This document shows, piece after piece, positions 1-6,715 of a stretch of 13,779 bases of DNA. This stretch comes from Oscillospiraceae bacterium (GTDB lineage Bacteria > Bacillota > Clostridia > Oscillospirales > Ruminococcaceae). The notes under the pieces are model-generated. The model saw nothing but the letters and a program-made list of their open reading frames with translations. It made no database searches and was not told where the DNA came from. The translations under genes were made by a program, and so were the position numbers. How positions within the stretch are numbered: position 1 is the first letter of the stretch; each line of letters starts with the position of its first letter. The DNA lies in contig JAGALG010000255.1 of the NCBI GenBank assembly GCA_017848075.1, positions 1 through 13,779 of the forward strand. The letters are read 5' to 3'.

Positions 1-12
1 AGATTACAGAGC

Positions 13-54
13 AAAAAAACAGTCCCGGGTCATAAGACCCGAGACTGTTTTTTA
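13..54 (-). terminator. Intrinsic terminator of the lipoprotein gene
   Basis: A 13-bp stem (19-31 with 36-48, one C/A or G-U position) closes on the 4-nt loop ATAA. On the minus strand it is followed by seven T, so it ends transcription of the solute-binding protein gene whose stop codon lies 30 bases upstream. Six T on the plus strand mean it could also work in the other direction. It shows that the lipoprotein gene has no co-transcribed permease downstream. Confidence 0.9.
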
Positions 55-77
55 TAAAAGGAGAGAAAGGTCAGAAA

Positions 78-1193
78 TTAGTCCCACCAAGAACCGTCGT
101 TGGTGTTTTCATTGTAACCCAGATCAGCGTCAGGCAGCAGTGGGTTCCATGCCATATCCAGAACAGCTGCAGCATCATCGGTAGAGGTCAGCAGATCCAG
201 ACGGATGTAGTCATCAATGATGGTTTTCAGAGCTGCTTCTGCCATTGCGTCACTTGGACCAAACTGCAGGGAGTTCCACAGCTCAACATGTTTGGACATT
301 TCACCGGACAGCAGATTATCATCCATCAGAATCTGAACAGCTTCTTCTGGGTTCTCGCGCATCCAGTCGCCAGCCATTTTAATGCATTCGGTTACTGCTT
401 TTGCCATGTTTGGATTTTCTTTGATGAAGTCATTGTTCATAACAACAACGCAGCAAGGTTCCTGAGCAAAGTCTTCGTCCATCAGGGAACGGATGACACG
501 CAGTTTACCGTCTTTTACCATGTCGTATGCCCAGCTGTCACCGGTAACCAGACCAGCAATCTCGCCGTTTTCCATAGCGTTGATGCAAGCGTCGGTTTCA
601 ACTACGGTGATTTCAACATCGTTCAGTGGGTCAATGCCGTCGTGGTCCAGCATACGGGACAGAATGTTGTAAGAGGAGTTACCGATACCGTTTGGTGCGG
701 AGATTGCTTTACCGATCAGGTCCTGAGTGGTTTCGTACTCGGAGTCAGCCAGAACGAACAGGGACTGGCAGCCGATGTGTGCGCCGGCTACGAAGGTGTA
801 GTTAACACCATTGGTGCAAGGTACCAGCATGGTAGCGATATGGTTGATGTTTACCTGAGCCTGGTTGGAACCCAGAGCTTCCAGAGTAGCAACACCTTTC
901 AGCTGTTCTGCTTTGATGCCGTACTGTTCGTACAGACCCAGTTTCTGAGCAACATAAGGAGCGGAAGTGCAGTTGCCGCTACCGTAAAGATAGGTCAGAC
1001 CAGCTTCGTACTGTGGCTCGGATTTCATTGCTTTGATTTCTTCTTTGGTCAGGGCGGAAACTTTCAGATCGTTCTCAACGAAGGTGAAGTCGTCAGAAGA
1101 GCCGGAGTTTTCTTTGTTGGTTTCGCTGCTGCAAGCTGCCATGGACAGAGTCATAGCGGCTGCCATCAGGAACGCAAGGATGCGTTTGTTCAT
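78..1193 (-). CDS. NMT1/THI5-like ABC transporter solute-binding lipoprotein
   Basis: This is a 371-residue exported lipoprotein of the type II periplasmic-binding fold (NMT1/THI5-like, SsuA-related). Residues 1-21 form a lipoprotein signal peptide: basic MNKR, a hydrophobic core, and a lipobox ending MAAC with Cys21, followed by a polar linker rich in Ser, Asn and Glu. The mature part begins a binding domain with the family pattern GSGNCTSAPYVAQKLGLYEQYGI near residues 71-93. The family delivers small ligands (sulfonates, thiamine pyrimidines, riboflavin, aromatics) to an ABC permease, but the ligand cannot be read here. The start follows AGGAGG (1203-1208) at good spacing. The gene appears monocistronic: a terminator follows and a divergent gene lies upstream, so permease and ATPase must be elsewhere or absent. 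Codon choice looks like that of highly expressed genes, similar to the transaldolase gene in this window. Confidence 0.88.
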   Translation of the reverse strand: MNKRILAFLMAAAMTLSMAACSSETNKENSGSSDDFTFVENDLKVSALTKEEIKAMKSEPQYEAGLTYLYGSGNCTSAPYVAQKLGLYEQYGIKAEQLKGVATLEALGSNQAQVNINHIATMLVPCTNGVNYTFVAGAHIGCQSLFVLADSEYETTQDLIGKAISAPNGIGNSSYNILSRMLDHDGIDPLNDVEITVVETDACINAMENGEIAGLVTGDSWAYDMVKDGKLRVIRSLMDEDFAQEPCCVVVMNNDFIKENPNMAKAVTECIKMAGDWMRENPEEAVQILMDDNLLSGEMSKHVELWNSLQFGPSDAMAEAALKTIIDDYIRLDLLTSTDDAAAVLDMAWNPLLPDADLGYNENTNDGSWWD

Positions 1194-1219
1194 AGGGGAA
1201 TTCCTCCTGTCATTGTAAT

Positions 1220-1240
1220 ATCTGTCAATATGTGACAGAT
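1220..1240 (-). promoter_or_regulatory. Perfect palindrome in the lipoprotein gene leader
   Basis: ATCTGTCA and TGACAGAT form a perfect 8-bp inverted repeat around a 5-nt centre (ATATG), starting 27 bases before the lipoprotein start codon and just upstream of its ribosome binding site. It could be a DNA operator for a dimeric repressor or a short leader hairpin. A weak -10-like TATGAT on the minus strand (1258-1263) would place the palindrome just inside the transcript. The binding factor is unknown. Confidence 0.5.
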
Positions 1241-1487
1241 TGATTGCGATTTCAATTTATCATAAAGGGCATCGAAAGCCAAATAGATATTTTCACTTCC
1301 GAAATGAAAGGAGATTAATATTGTTGATAAAGAAATCACATTCTTTTATATAGAAATCAAAAAAATACAGCTATGGAAAGATTATGTTATGATGGTAAAA
1401 TTTTAAAATAAAAATATTGGATTTTTTGTTTGAAAAGTGCTTTTTCGCAAAGATAAGGCCTGAATCAGGATGCCGATCTTCCTTTGC
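1241..1487. other. AT-rich divergent intergenic region, no gene seen
   Basis: This is the upstream part of the region between the divergent lipoprotein and nitroreductase genes. No reading frame with a ribosome binding site was found on either strand. It holds a weak -10-like box for the lipoprotein gene (1258-1263, minus) and a TTGATA-17-TATATA promoter-like pair on the plus strand (1324-1352). The plus pair could be chance in such AT-rich sequence. Confidence 0.5.
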
Positions 1488-1516
1488 TGGACGCTCCGAT
1501 TCTTTTATGCTACAAT
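1488..1516 (+). promoter_or_regulatory. Extended -10 promoter of the nitroreductase-GNAT operon
   Basis: TGGACG (1488-1493) is followed after 17 bases by TACAAT (1511-1516), preceded by TGC, which makes an extended -10. The predicted transcript starts near 1523, downstream of the ATG codons at 1470 and 1515. This supports the GTG start at 1572. Confidence 0.6.
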
Positions 1517-1571
1517 GAACTTATCCAAACAGGAGAAGTTGTCAAAAATAGATTCGAAGGGAGCAGTTACA

Positions 1572-2372
1572 GTGAACGATACCTTAAAAACAATCAACAA
1601 TCGTGTTTCTTTGCGGGGCTATGATAAAAAGGATATTTCTAAGGAGGATCTGGATGCTATTCTGGAAGCAGCAATGCGTGCGCCGACAGCGGGCAATCAG
1701 ATGCTTTACTCTATCATTGTTGTAAAAGATGAGAAAACCAAAAAGATTCTCAGCAAAACTTGTGACAATCAGGCGTTTATCGCGACAGCTCCAGTGATTT
1801 TGCTGTTTTTGGCTGACCACCAGCGCTGGTTCGACTATTATGAGCTGAATGGTGTGGGTGAATATTGTGAGGAGCATGGTCTGCTCTTTGAGGCACCGCA
1901 GGAGTCTGACCTTCTGTTGGCCATTGAAGATGCGATGTGTGCTGCGGAAAATGCGGTAATCGCTGCGGAATCGTTGAATATTGGTTCCTGCTATATCGGC
2001 GATATTGTAGAAAATTATGAGATCCATAAAGAATTGTTCGATCTGCCGGATTGGGCATTCCCGATCGGGATGCTTTGTTTGGGATATTATCGTCCGGAGC
2101 AGCCTCGCGTGATAAAAGAGCGCTTTGACCGGGAATATATCGTTTTTGAAGAAAAGTACCGCCATCTGAATGCAGAAGATTACAGCAAAATGTTTGCTTC
2201 CAGAGAGAAAATTTACAGGGAGGACAATCAGTACAAGGCAAAGAATTTTGCCCAGATGTTCTACGCTCGTAAGACGGGAGCTGTCTTTAGCAAAGAGATG
2301 GCTCGTTCCGTTCGGGTAGCAATGAAAAAATGGGATGGACGGATTTTGAATAAGAGGAAGATTCATGATTAG
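1572..2372 (+). CDS. Nitroreductase family FMN-dependent oxidoreductase
   Basis: This is a 266-residue nitroreductase-fold protein that probably uses FMN and NAD(P)H to reduce nitro, quinone or flavin substrates in the cytoplasm. The natural substrate is unknown. The N-terminal FMN-phosphate pattern is visible as NNRVSLRGYDKKDIS (residues 9-23; Arg11, Ser13 and Arg15 sit where the family has RxSxR), then APTAGNQ (37-43). The GSCYIGDI segment and GMLCLGYYRPEQPR form the C-terminal half of the fold. About 60 residues continue beyond that, rich in Lys and Arg, as in NfsA/FRase-like members. I chose GTG 1572 because AAGGGAG (1557-1563) lies 8 bases upstream and the promoter overlaps the alternative in-frame ATG at 1515. 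The stop overlaps the start of the next gene by 8 bases, so the two are probably translationally coupled. Confidence 0.85.
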   Translation: MNDTLKTINNRVSLRGYDKKDISKEDLDAILEAAMRAPTAGNQMLYSIIVVKDEKTKKILSKTCDNQAFIATAPVILLFLADHQRWFDYYELNGVGEYCEEHGLLFEAPQESDLLLAIEDAMCAAENAVIAAESLNIGSCYIGDIVENYEIHKELFDLPDWAFPIGMLCLGYYRPEQPRVIKERFDREYIVFEEKYRHLNAEDYSKMFASREKIYREDNQYKAKNFAQMFYARKTGAVFSKEMARSVRVAMKKWDGRILNKRKIHD

Positions 2373-2745
2373 TATCAAAGAATATGAAGAAGAGCGGGAC
2401 TTTGAATCGATTGTAGAATCCTGCAGAAAAGAACAGTGGGTCAGATTTTACGGTCCTAAAAAAGATTGGTTTCGTCAGGCACTAAAAACATCGGAAAGCT
2501 ATGTAGCTTTCGTGGACGAGCAATATGCCGGTTTTGTCCGCGCATTGACCGATGGTTTCTTCACTATTTTCTGTTGTGAAATTATTGTAGAGAAGGAATA
2601 CCGTCGGCAAGGAGTCGGAAAAGCGCTGCTGCAGACATTGAATGATAAGTATCCAAGCTGTGTAATTGATGTAATCAGTGACAATGATGCCTTTTATGAA
2701 GCGAACGGATTTAAAGTGCTCGCCAATGGAATGAGGCAATTTTAA
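2365..2745 (+). CDS. GNAT family N-acetyltransferase
   Basis: This is a 126-residue single-domain GNAT protein that transfers an acyl group from acetyl-CoA to an unidentified amine. The acetyl-CoA pyrophosphate-binding motif is VEKEYRRQGVGKALL (residues 75-89), matching R/Q-x-x-G-x-G/A. The motif-B end NDAFYEANGFKV followed by GM (107-123) is typical of the small GNAT class. The ribosome binding site AGAGGAAG (2353-2360) lies inside the end of the nitroreductase gene. The start overlaps that gene's stop, so it is the second gene of a two-gene operon that ends at the terminator at 2753-2785. Sequence alone does not show whether the two proteins act on a common substrate. Confidence 0.88.
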   Translation: MISIKEYEEERDFESIVESCRKEQWVRFYGPKKDWFRQALKTSESYVAFVDEQYAGFVRALTDGFFTIFCCEIIVEKEYRRQGVGKALLQTLNDKYPSCVIDVISDNDAFYEANGFKVLANGMRQF

Positions 2746-2752
2746 AGCAATA

Positions 2753-2785
2753 AAAAAGCAAGGTGCAATCAACACCTTGCTTTTT
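2753..2785. terminator. Bidirectional terminator between GNAT gene and recG
   Basis: A perfect stem pairs AAAAAGCAAGGTG (2753-2765) with CACCTTGCTTTTT (2773-2785) around a 7-nt loop. T-runs on both strands let it end both convergent transcripts. Confidence 0.92.
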
Positions 2786-2798
2786 CCTTTATTGCAGT

Positions 2799-4829
2799 TT
2801 AATTTGGTCTGTCACCAACGCTTCTCAGCATGGTTCTAACGGAGTTTTGCAGCAGCCGGCGTTCTTCCTCAGTCATGATCGTCTGATGAGCCAAAACCTG
2901 TTGTGCAGCCTCCTGCGCCTGCATCAGAAGCTGCATATCGCTGCTGAGATCGGCAATTTTCATCTGCGGAAGGCCGTGCTGACGCATGCCAAGGAAATCG
3001 CCGGGGCCACGAGCCTTCAAATCATATTCGGCGATTTCAAAGCCGTTGTTGGTCTTATGCATCATGTTGAGTCGCTCCAAAGTATCCTCCTGTCGGTTGT
3101 CGGAGACCAGAATACAGGTGGATTTTTCTTTGCCACGACCAACACGGCCGCGGAGCTGGTGCAGCTGACTAAGACCAAAGCGTTCCGCGTTTTCAATCAG
3201 CATGACGACGGCATTGGGTACATCGACGCCGACCTCGATTACTGTAGTGGATACCAGAAGCTGGATTTCTCCATTTTTGAATTGTTCCATTACGGCATCT
3301 TTCTCTTTGGCCTTCATTTTGCCATGAAGCAAGCCGACGCGATAGCCGGAGAAGGCCTTGGCTGCTAGTTCGGCGGCATGGTCACTGGCGTTGGTCAATC
3401 CCATATCTACTTCGCCGTTTTCTACCAATGGGCAGACGATATAAGCTTGCAGACCGCGATCCAGGTGATCCTTAATATAGTTATAGGCACCTTTTTTCTT
3501 CGTGGAATTGATCACAAAAGTGTCGATTTTTTGACGGCCGGGCGGCAGCTCATCCAGTATAGACACATCCAGGTCTCCGTAAACCATGAGAGCCAGTGTG
3601 CGGGGGATGGGGGTTGCAGACATGACCAGAGTGTGGGGATTTTGAGACTTACTGCTTAATTTTGCCCTTTGTGCCACACCAAAGCGATGCTGTTCGTCGG
3701 TAACTACCAGTGCCAGATCGGCAAAGGTCACATCGTCGGAAATCAAGGCATGGGTGCCGATAATCACATTCGCTTCACCGGATTTGATCCGCTGTTTGGC
3801 CAGATTTTTCTCTTTTGCCGTCATGGAACCGGTCAAAAGCTGAAGCTGCAATCCTAAAGGCTCCAGGAATTTGCGGAGACTGTCATAATGCTGTCGAGCC
3901 AAAATTTCCGTTGGCGCCATCATGGCAGCCTGGAACCCATTTTGACAGGCTGCGTAGATACCGGCTGCAGCTACCAGTGTTTTACCGGAACCAACATCAC
4001 CCTGAATCAGACGATTCATTGGCACAGAAGAACTCATATCCCGGCACAGATCCCCGATGGCTCGTTTTTGTGCATTGGTAGGGGTGAAGGGCAGAGACTG
4101 ATAAAACGGCTCTAAATTGTGGTTTTGGCAGCAGTAAGAAGTGGCGGCACTATGTCTGCTTTTTACCGATGCTAAGGAAAGCGCCAAAGTAAAGAACTCC
4201 TCAAAAATTAAACGGCGCTTGGCGATCTCCAACGCCTGTGGATCTGATGGTAGGTGAACATTACTGAGAGCATAATGGAGATGACAAAGGGAATACTGTT
4301 GACGAAGACTTTGAGGAATCGGATCCGGCAGATCTTCATCAATCAGAGACAAGGCTTGCTGTACGGATGCGGAAACCATTTTTGAAGTGAGCCCTGCGGT
4401 CAAAGGATAGATTGGAATGATACGAGTAGGGCCATCCAGCGGGAAGATCAGGGGCGCATTCAAGCCGCCGCTGACCATTTTTCCGTAAAACAGGTATTCT
4501 TTTCCTACTTCCAGTGTATCCACCGTATATTTAGCGTTAAAGAAGGTCACATTCATGGGGCCGCTGTCATCGCTGATCTTGACTTTGAAGACAGACAGGC
4601 CTTTACGAATCCGTTGCTCCCGGCCTTTTGCAATGACCATGGCACGGATTGCACAAATCTCTCCGCTGTGGCAGTCAGCGATCTCCTTGGTTTGGGACAG
4701 ATCCAGATAGGAACGAGGGAAGTAATACAGGAGCTGACCGATGGTTTCGATATGAAGTTTTTTATACAGCTGCGCCCGTTTTTCACCGACGCCCTTGAGA
4801 AATTGAATGTCTGTGCTGAAAGAAAGCAT
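2799..4829 (-). CDS. recG: ATP-dependent DNA helicase RecG
   Basis: This is RecG, 676 residues, the expected length. It is a superfamily 2 DNA translocase that regresses stalled replication forks and processes recombination intermediates. The N-terminal wedge/OB region starts with FLKGVGEKRAQLYKKL (10-25) and continues to about residue 240. The helicase core shows Walker A GDVGSGKT (277-284), the DEQH box (378-381), SATPIPRT (404-411), STTVIEVGVDVP (527-538) and QLRGRVGRG (558-566). The C-terminal RecG signature ARGPGDFLGMRQHG (607-620) is present. The start follows a full GGAGGTGA site (4834-4841). It is transcribed away from tRNA-Lys and converges with the nitroreductase-GNAT operon. No motif appears damaged. 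Confidence 0.98.
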   Translation of the reverse strand: MLSFSTDIQFLKGVGEKRAQLYKKLHIETIGQLLYYFPRSYLDLSQTKEIADCHSGEICAIRAMVIAKGREQRIRKGLSVFKVKISDDSGPMNVTFFNAKYTVDTLEVGKEYLFYGKMVSGGLNAPLIFPLDGPTRIIPIYPLTAGLTSKMVSASVQQALSLIDEDLPDPIPQSLRQQYSLCHLHYALSNVHLPSDPQALEIAKRRLIFEEFFTLALSLASVKSRHSAATSYCCQNHNLEPFYQSLPFTPTNAQKRAIGDLCRDMSSSVPMNRLIQGDVGSGKTLVAAAGIYAACQNGFQAAMMAPTEILARQHYDSLRKFLEPLGLQLQLLTGSMTAKEKNLAKQRIKSGEANVIIGTHALISDDVTFADLALVVTDEQHRFGVAQRAKLSSKSQNPHTLVMSATPIPRTLALMVYGDLDVSILDELPPGRQKIDTFVINSTKKKGAYNYIKDHLDRGLQAYIVCPLVENGEVDMGLTNASDHAAELAAKAFSGYRVGLLHGKMKAKEKDAVMEQFKNGEIQLLVSTTVIEVGVDVPNAVVMLIENAERFGLSQLHQLRGRVGRGKEKSTCILVSDNRQEDTLERLNMMHKTNNGFEIAEYDLKARGPGDFLGMRQHGLPQMKIADLSSDMQLLMQAQEAAQQVLAHQTIMTEEERRLLQNSVRTMLRSVGDRPN

Positions 4830-4858
4830 CCTGTCACCTCCAAATCCAGTATAATTCT

Positions 4859-4887
4859 ATTGTACTGAATTTTACTAAAAAAGTCAC
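4859..4887 (-). promoter_or_regulatory. Probable recG promoter
   Basis: On the minus strand GTGACT (4882-4887) and TACAAT (4859-4864) are separated by 17 bases. It lies 30 bases upstream of the recG start codon. The -35 is imperfect, so the call is moderate. Confidence 0.5.
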
Positions 4888-4920
4888 TGAAAAAAGTTTG
4901 AAAAAATTTTAAAAATAGTG

Positions 4921-4949
4921 TTGACAGATCGAAAAGTGCGTGATATAAT
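4921..4949 (+). promoter_or_regulatory. Consensus promoter of tRNA-Lys
   Basis: A perfect TTGACA (4921-4926) and perfect TATAAT (4944-4949, preceded by TGA) are spaced by exactly 17 bases. This is a fully consensus sigma-A promoter with an extended -10, as expected for a stable RNA. The transcript should start near 4956. Confidence 0.93.
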
Positions 4950-4956
4950 AATCATC

Positions 4957-4973
4957 GTTGTGAGAAACACAAC
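4957..4973 (+). promoter_or_regulatory. Inverted repeat in the tRNA-Lys leader
   Basis: GTTGTG (4957-4962) and CACAAC (4968-4973) flank AGAAA. The repeat begins at the predicted transcription start and ends 12 bases before the mature tRNA. It is most simply a leader hairpin removed by RNase P processing. An operator is possible but unusual for a tRNA gene. Confidence 0.35.
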
Positions 4974-4985
4974 AACTCAATAGAT

Positions 4986-5061
4986 GACTTACTAGCTCAG
5001 CTGGCAGAGCACCTGACTTTTAATCAGGGTGTCCGGAGTTCGAATCTCCGGTAGGTCACCA
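4986..5061 (+). tRNA. tRNA-Lys (anticodon UUU)
   Basis: This is a 76-nt cloverleaf. The acceptor stem GACTTAC pairs with GTAGGTC (one G-U), and the D arm pairs GCTC with GAGC. The anticodon stem CCTGA/TCAGG encloses the loop CTTTTAA, so the anticodon is TTT (5019-5021). The T arm is CCGGAGTTCGAATCTCCGG. The discriminator A and an encoded CCA (5059-5061) complete the gene. It has its own consensus promoter and terminator and so is a single-gene unit between recG and the SDR gene. Confidence 0.97.
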
Positions 5062-5064
5062 ACG

Positions 5065-5096
5065 AAAGGCTACCGGAAATATTCGGTAGCTTTTTT
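5065..5096 (+). terminator. Terminator after tRNA-Lys
   Basis: GCTACCG (5069-5075) pairs with CGGTAGC (5084-5090), extended by A-T pairs, and is followed by six T. It starts 4 bases after the CCA end. The next gene begins only about 35 bases downstream, so some readthrough into the SDR gene is possible; no separate strong promoter is visible between them. Confidence 0.88.
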
Positions 5097-5130
5097 GTTT
5101 TATCTGCGTATTTTGGAAAGGTGGATGTGT

Positions 5131-5865
5131 ATGCAGCCAGTTGTATTTATTACAGGTGCTTCTCGTGGAATCGGTCGGGCGACCGCAAGAAAATTTGCAA
5201 AAGAAGGCTGGCAGGTGGCAGTCCATTATCATAACGCTCAGGCAGAGGCGGAAAATCTGGTGGCTGAACTGCAGGAGTGGGGCTGTAATGCCCGCTGCTT
5301 CCGAGCCGATGTGCGGGACGGAAGCCAGCTTCGTGCGGCAATTCATGCAGCAGAAGAGGAGTTGGGCCCTATTTCAGCTTTGATCAACAATGCGGGAATT
5401 GCCCAGCAAAAGCTGTTCACCGATGTGACAGAGGACGAATGGGATCAAATGTTTGATGTAAGCATCAAAAGCTGTTTCCACAGCTGTCAGGCAGTTTTGC
5501 CTGGTATGATCCGCCGCCAAAGCGGTAGTATTGTGAATCTGTCCTCCATTTGGGGAATTTCCGGTGCCAGCTGTGAAGTCCACTATTCTGCGGCGAAAGC
5601 GGCAGTGATCGGCTTCACGAAGGCTTTGGCGCAGGAAGTAGGCCCTTCTCATATTCGGGTCAACTGCGTAGCTCCCGGGGTGGTAAGAACGGACATGAAT
5701 CGGAATCTTTCGGAAGAGGATTATGCGCTTCTGAAAGAAGAAACACCGCTGGAAATGATTGGCGAACCAGAGGATATTGCGGAAGCGATTTTCTTTTTGG
5801 CATCGGAGCAATCCCGTTTTACAACAGGACAGGTTTTCAGCCCAAATGGCGGTTTTGTAATTTAA
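5131..5865 (+). CDS. ymfI: SDR oxidoreductase, probable EF-P 5-aminopentanone reductase (YmfI-like)
   Basis: This is a 244-residue classical short-chain dehydrogenase with an N-terminal NAD(P)-binding Rossmann fold. TGASRGIG is at 8-15, NNAG at 86-89, the catalytic Ser lies within NLSSIWG (136-142), and Tyr152/Lys156 lie in YSAAK. By fold it could be FabG. However, the stretch SSIWGISGASCEVHYSAAK and the phrase GIAQQKLFTDVTEDEWD match what I recall of the Bacillus YmfI group, which reduces the 5-aminopentanone modification on a lysine of elongation factor P. That assignment is from memory of family signatures, not a search. I chose ATG 5131 because AAGGTGG ends 6 bases upstream; ATG 5125 has no spacing, and longer versions would run into the tRNA. 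A strong terminator follows. Confidence 0.8.
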   Translation: MQPVVFITGASRGIGRATARKFAKEGWQVAVHYHNAQAEAENLVAELQEWGCNARCFRADVRDGSQLRAAIHAAEEELGPISALINNAGIAQQKLFTDVTEDEWDQMFDVSIKSCFHSCQAVLPGMIRRQSGSIVNLSSIWGISGASCEVHYSAAKAAVIGFTKALAQEVGPSHIRVNCVAPGVVRTDMNRNLSEEDYALLKEETPLEMIGEPEDIAEAIFFLASEQSRFTTGQVFSPNGGFVI

Positions 5866-5877
5866 GCGATAAAAAAG

Positions 5878-5908
5878 AAATCCGGACTCGAAAGAGTCCG
5901 GATTTTTT
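5878..5908. terminator. Bidirectional terminator between SDR gene and folate transporter gene
   Basis: A perfect 12-bp stem (5878-5889 with 5894-5905) closes on a GAAA tetraloop. It is flanked by A-rich sequence on one side and T-rich on the other, so it serves both convergent genes. Confidence 0.93.
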
Positions 5909-5914
5909 ATCTTT

Positions 5915-6535
5915 TTAGAAGAAAGGAATACGGTCTTTAGGCTGTTTTGGAGTTAAACGCATACGATGAAGGATCGGAATCATCAGCTGCAGGAAGAAAT
6001 ACAGCAGAAGGATTTCGATTGGCAGCATCACAAGGTTTTTGATGACACTTTTGGCCAGATAGTAGAAGTATCCTTTGCCGTAAAGCATGGAGTTCCACAA
6101 AGCTCCCAGACCGATATTGACAAATACATTAACAGACAGTTTGGCAAGGGCGATTTTCAGTACCGAAATGCGGGTGCGGTAGAAGAATAGAGCATAAAGA
6201 AAGGAACCGGCCATTGCTGTGATTGTATAGCCAAAGAAGAAACCATAGGGAGAAGGGAACAGGATAAAGCCAAGAATATCGACCACGAAGCCGGTGAAAA
6301 TACCCATGATCGGGCCGTAAATCATAGCGCCCATTGCATTAAAAATGTAGCCGAAGTAGATGGCCTGTCCCTGTGAGATTGGAATGTTGAAGTTCTTCAA
6401 GATCAGGCGCAGGGCGATCAGTAGGGCAGCGACCGTCAGCATACGGATACTCTTGGAGTCGGCTGCAGCTTGTTTCCAGTACGCAGCGGAGAATGGAGTA
6501 CGGTAAAGGGTGGATGAAATGTTGTTTTTTTGCAT
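5915..6535 (-). CDS. folT: Folate-family ECF transporter S component (FolT-like)
   Basis: This is a 206-residue integral membrane substrate-binding (S) component of an energy-coupling factor transporter. It would capture folate and pair with the shared EcfA-EcfA'-EcfT module encoded elsewhere. After about 30 soluble residues there are roughly six hydrophobic segments between 31 and 190. The folate-family hallmarks are AMGAMIYGPIMGIFTGFVVD (67-86), FPSPYGFFFGYTITAM (93-108), and LWNSMLYGKGYFYYLAKSVIKN (146-167). The start is ATG 6535, 7 bases after AGAGGAGG (6543-6550). A longer GTG-start version (6565) would begin inside the hairpin that covers this ribosome binding site and is not believed. 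The upstream tetrahydrofolate riboswitch independently supports the folate assignment. Confidence 0.92.
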   Translation of the reverse strand: MQKNNISSTLYRTPFSAAYWKQAAADSKSIRMLTVAALLIALRLILKNFNIPISQGQAIYFGYIFNAMGAMIYGPIMGIFTGFVVDILGFILFPSPYGFFFGYTITAMAGSFLYALFFYRTRISVLKIALAKLSVNVFVNIGLGALWNSMLYGKGYFYYLAKSVIKNLVMLPIEILLLYFFLQLMIPILHRMRLTPKQPKDRIPFF

Positions 6536-6542
6536 AGAAAAA

Positions 6543-6575
6543 CCTCCTCTGAATGGTGTTGCCACATAGAGGAGG
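6543..6575 (-). promoter_or_regulatory. Hairpin sequestering the folT ribosome binding site
   Basis: On the minus strand CCTCCTCT (6568-6575) is perfectly complementary to the Shine-Dalgarno AGAGGAGG (6543-6550). The intervening bases fold further into GTG-GCAA-CAC with a GNRA-type loop. This is a convincing OFF-state expression platform. No U-run follows, so control is probably at translation rather than by termination. AGGAG (6594-6598, minus) is a candidate alternative partner for the anti-Shine-Dalgarno strand. Confidence 0.8.
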
Positions 6576-6605
6576 AAGAATGCTTATGAAACGCTCCTGT
6601 ATGCA

Positions 6606-6703
6606 GCAGCGGGATGCGAACTTTGTACCGCAAGGATATTCCCCTTCGTCTGTCCGGCAACTCCCCGTCCGTACAGCACTTAACGCACAAAGTTCTACTC
6701 TGC
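6606..6703 (-). ncRNA. Tetrahydrofolate (THF) riboswitch aptamer
   Basis: The minus strand carries the THF riboswitch signature: AGAGTAGA at the 5' side, GCGTTAAGTG, ACGAAGG, and a 3' GCATCCCGCTGC. P1 pairs GCAG (6700-6703) with CTGC (6606-6609). P2 is a perfect 9-bp helix, GAACTTTGT (6687-6695) with ACAAAGTTC (6618-6626). P3 includes CTGT/ACAG and the third arm AAGG/CCTT. The G-rich P3 loop (GGGG) can pair with TCCC near the 3' end, as in the known pseudoknot. The class binds reduced folates and usually turns folate transport or synthesis genes off. Its place directly upstream of a FolT-like gene fits. Confidence 0.92.
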
Positions 6704-6715
6704 TTTTGTACCCTC

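Noticed and set aside
78..1193. Assignment of the lipoprotein as a thiamine-precursor (ThiY/THI5) binder.
   Set aside because: No THI5 cysteine motif, no thiamine riboswitch and no linked thiamine genes.
288..1235. A long plus-strand reading frame (315 codons) antisense to the lipoprotein gene.
   Set aside because: It mirrors the codon bias of the real gene, has no ribosome binding site, and its product (Cys, Phe, His and Val rich) has no recognisable domain.
1470..1571. Upstream ATG starts for the nitroreductase (1470, 1515).
   Set aside because: No ribosome binding site, and ATG 1515 lies at the -10 box of the promoter; GTG 1572 has a good site.
4957..4973. The tRNA leader repeat as a Rex operator.
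   Set aside because: The half-sites resemble Rex halves but are about three bases too close together.
5029..5130. An SDR start at 5029.
   Set aside because: It would begin inside tRNA-Lys and read through its terminator; ATG 5131 has a suitable ribosome binding site.
6536..6565. GTG start adding ten residues to FolT.
   Set aside because: It lies in the hairpin that hides the real ribosome binding site and has no site of its own.
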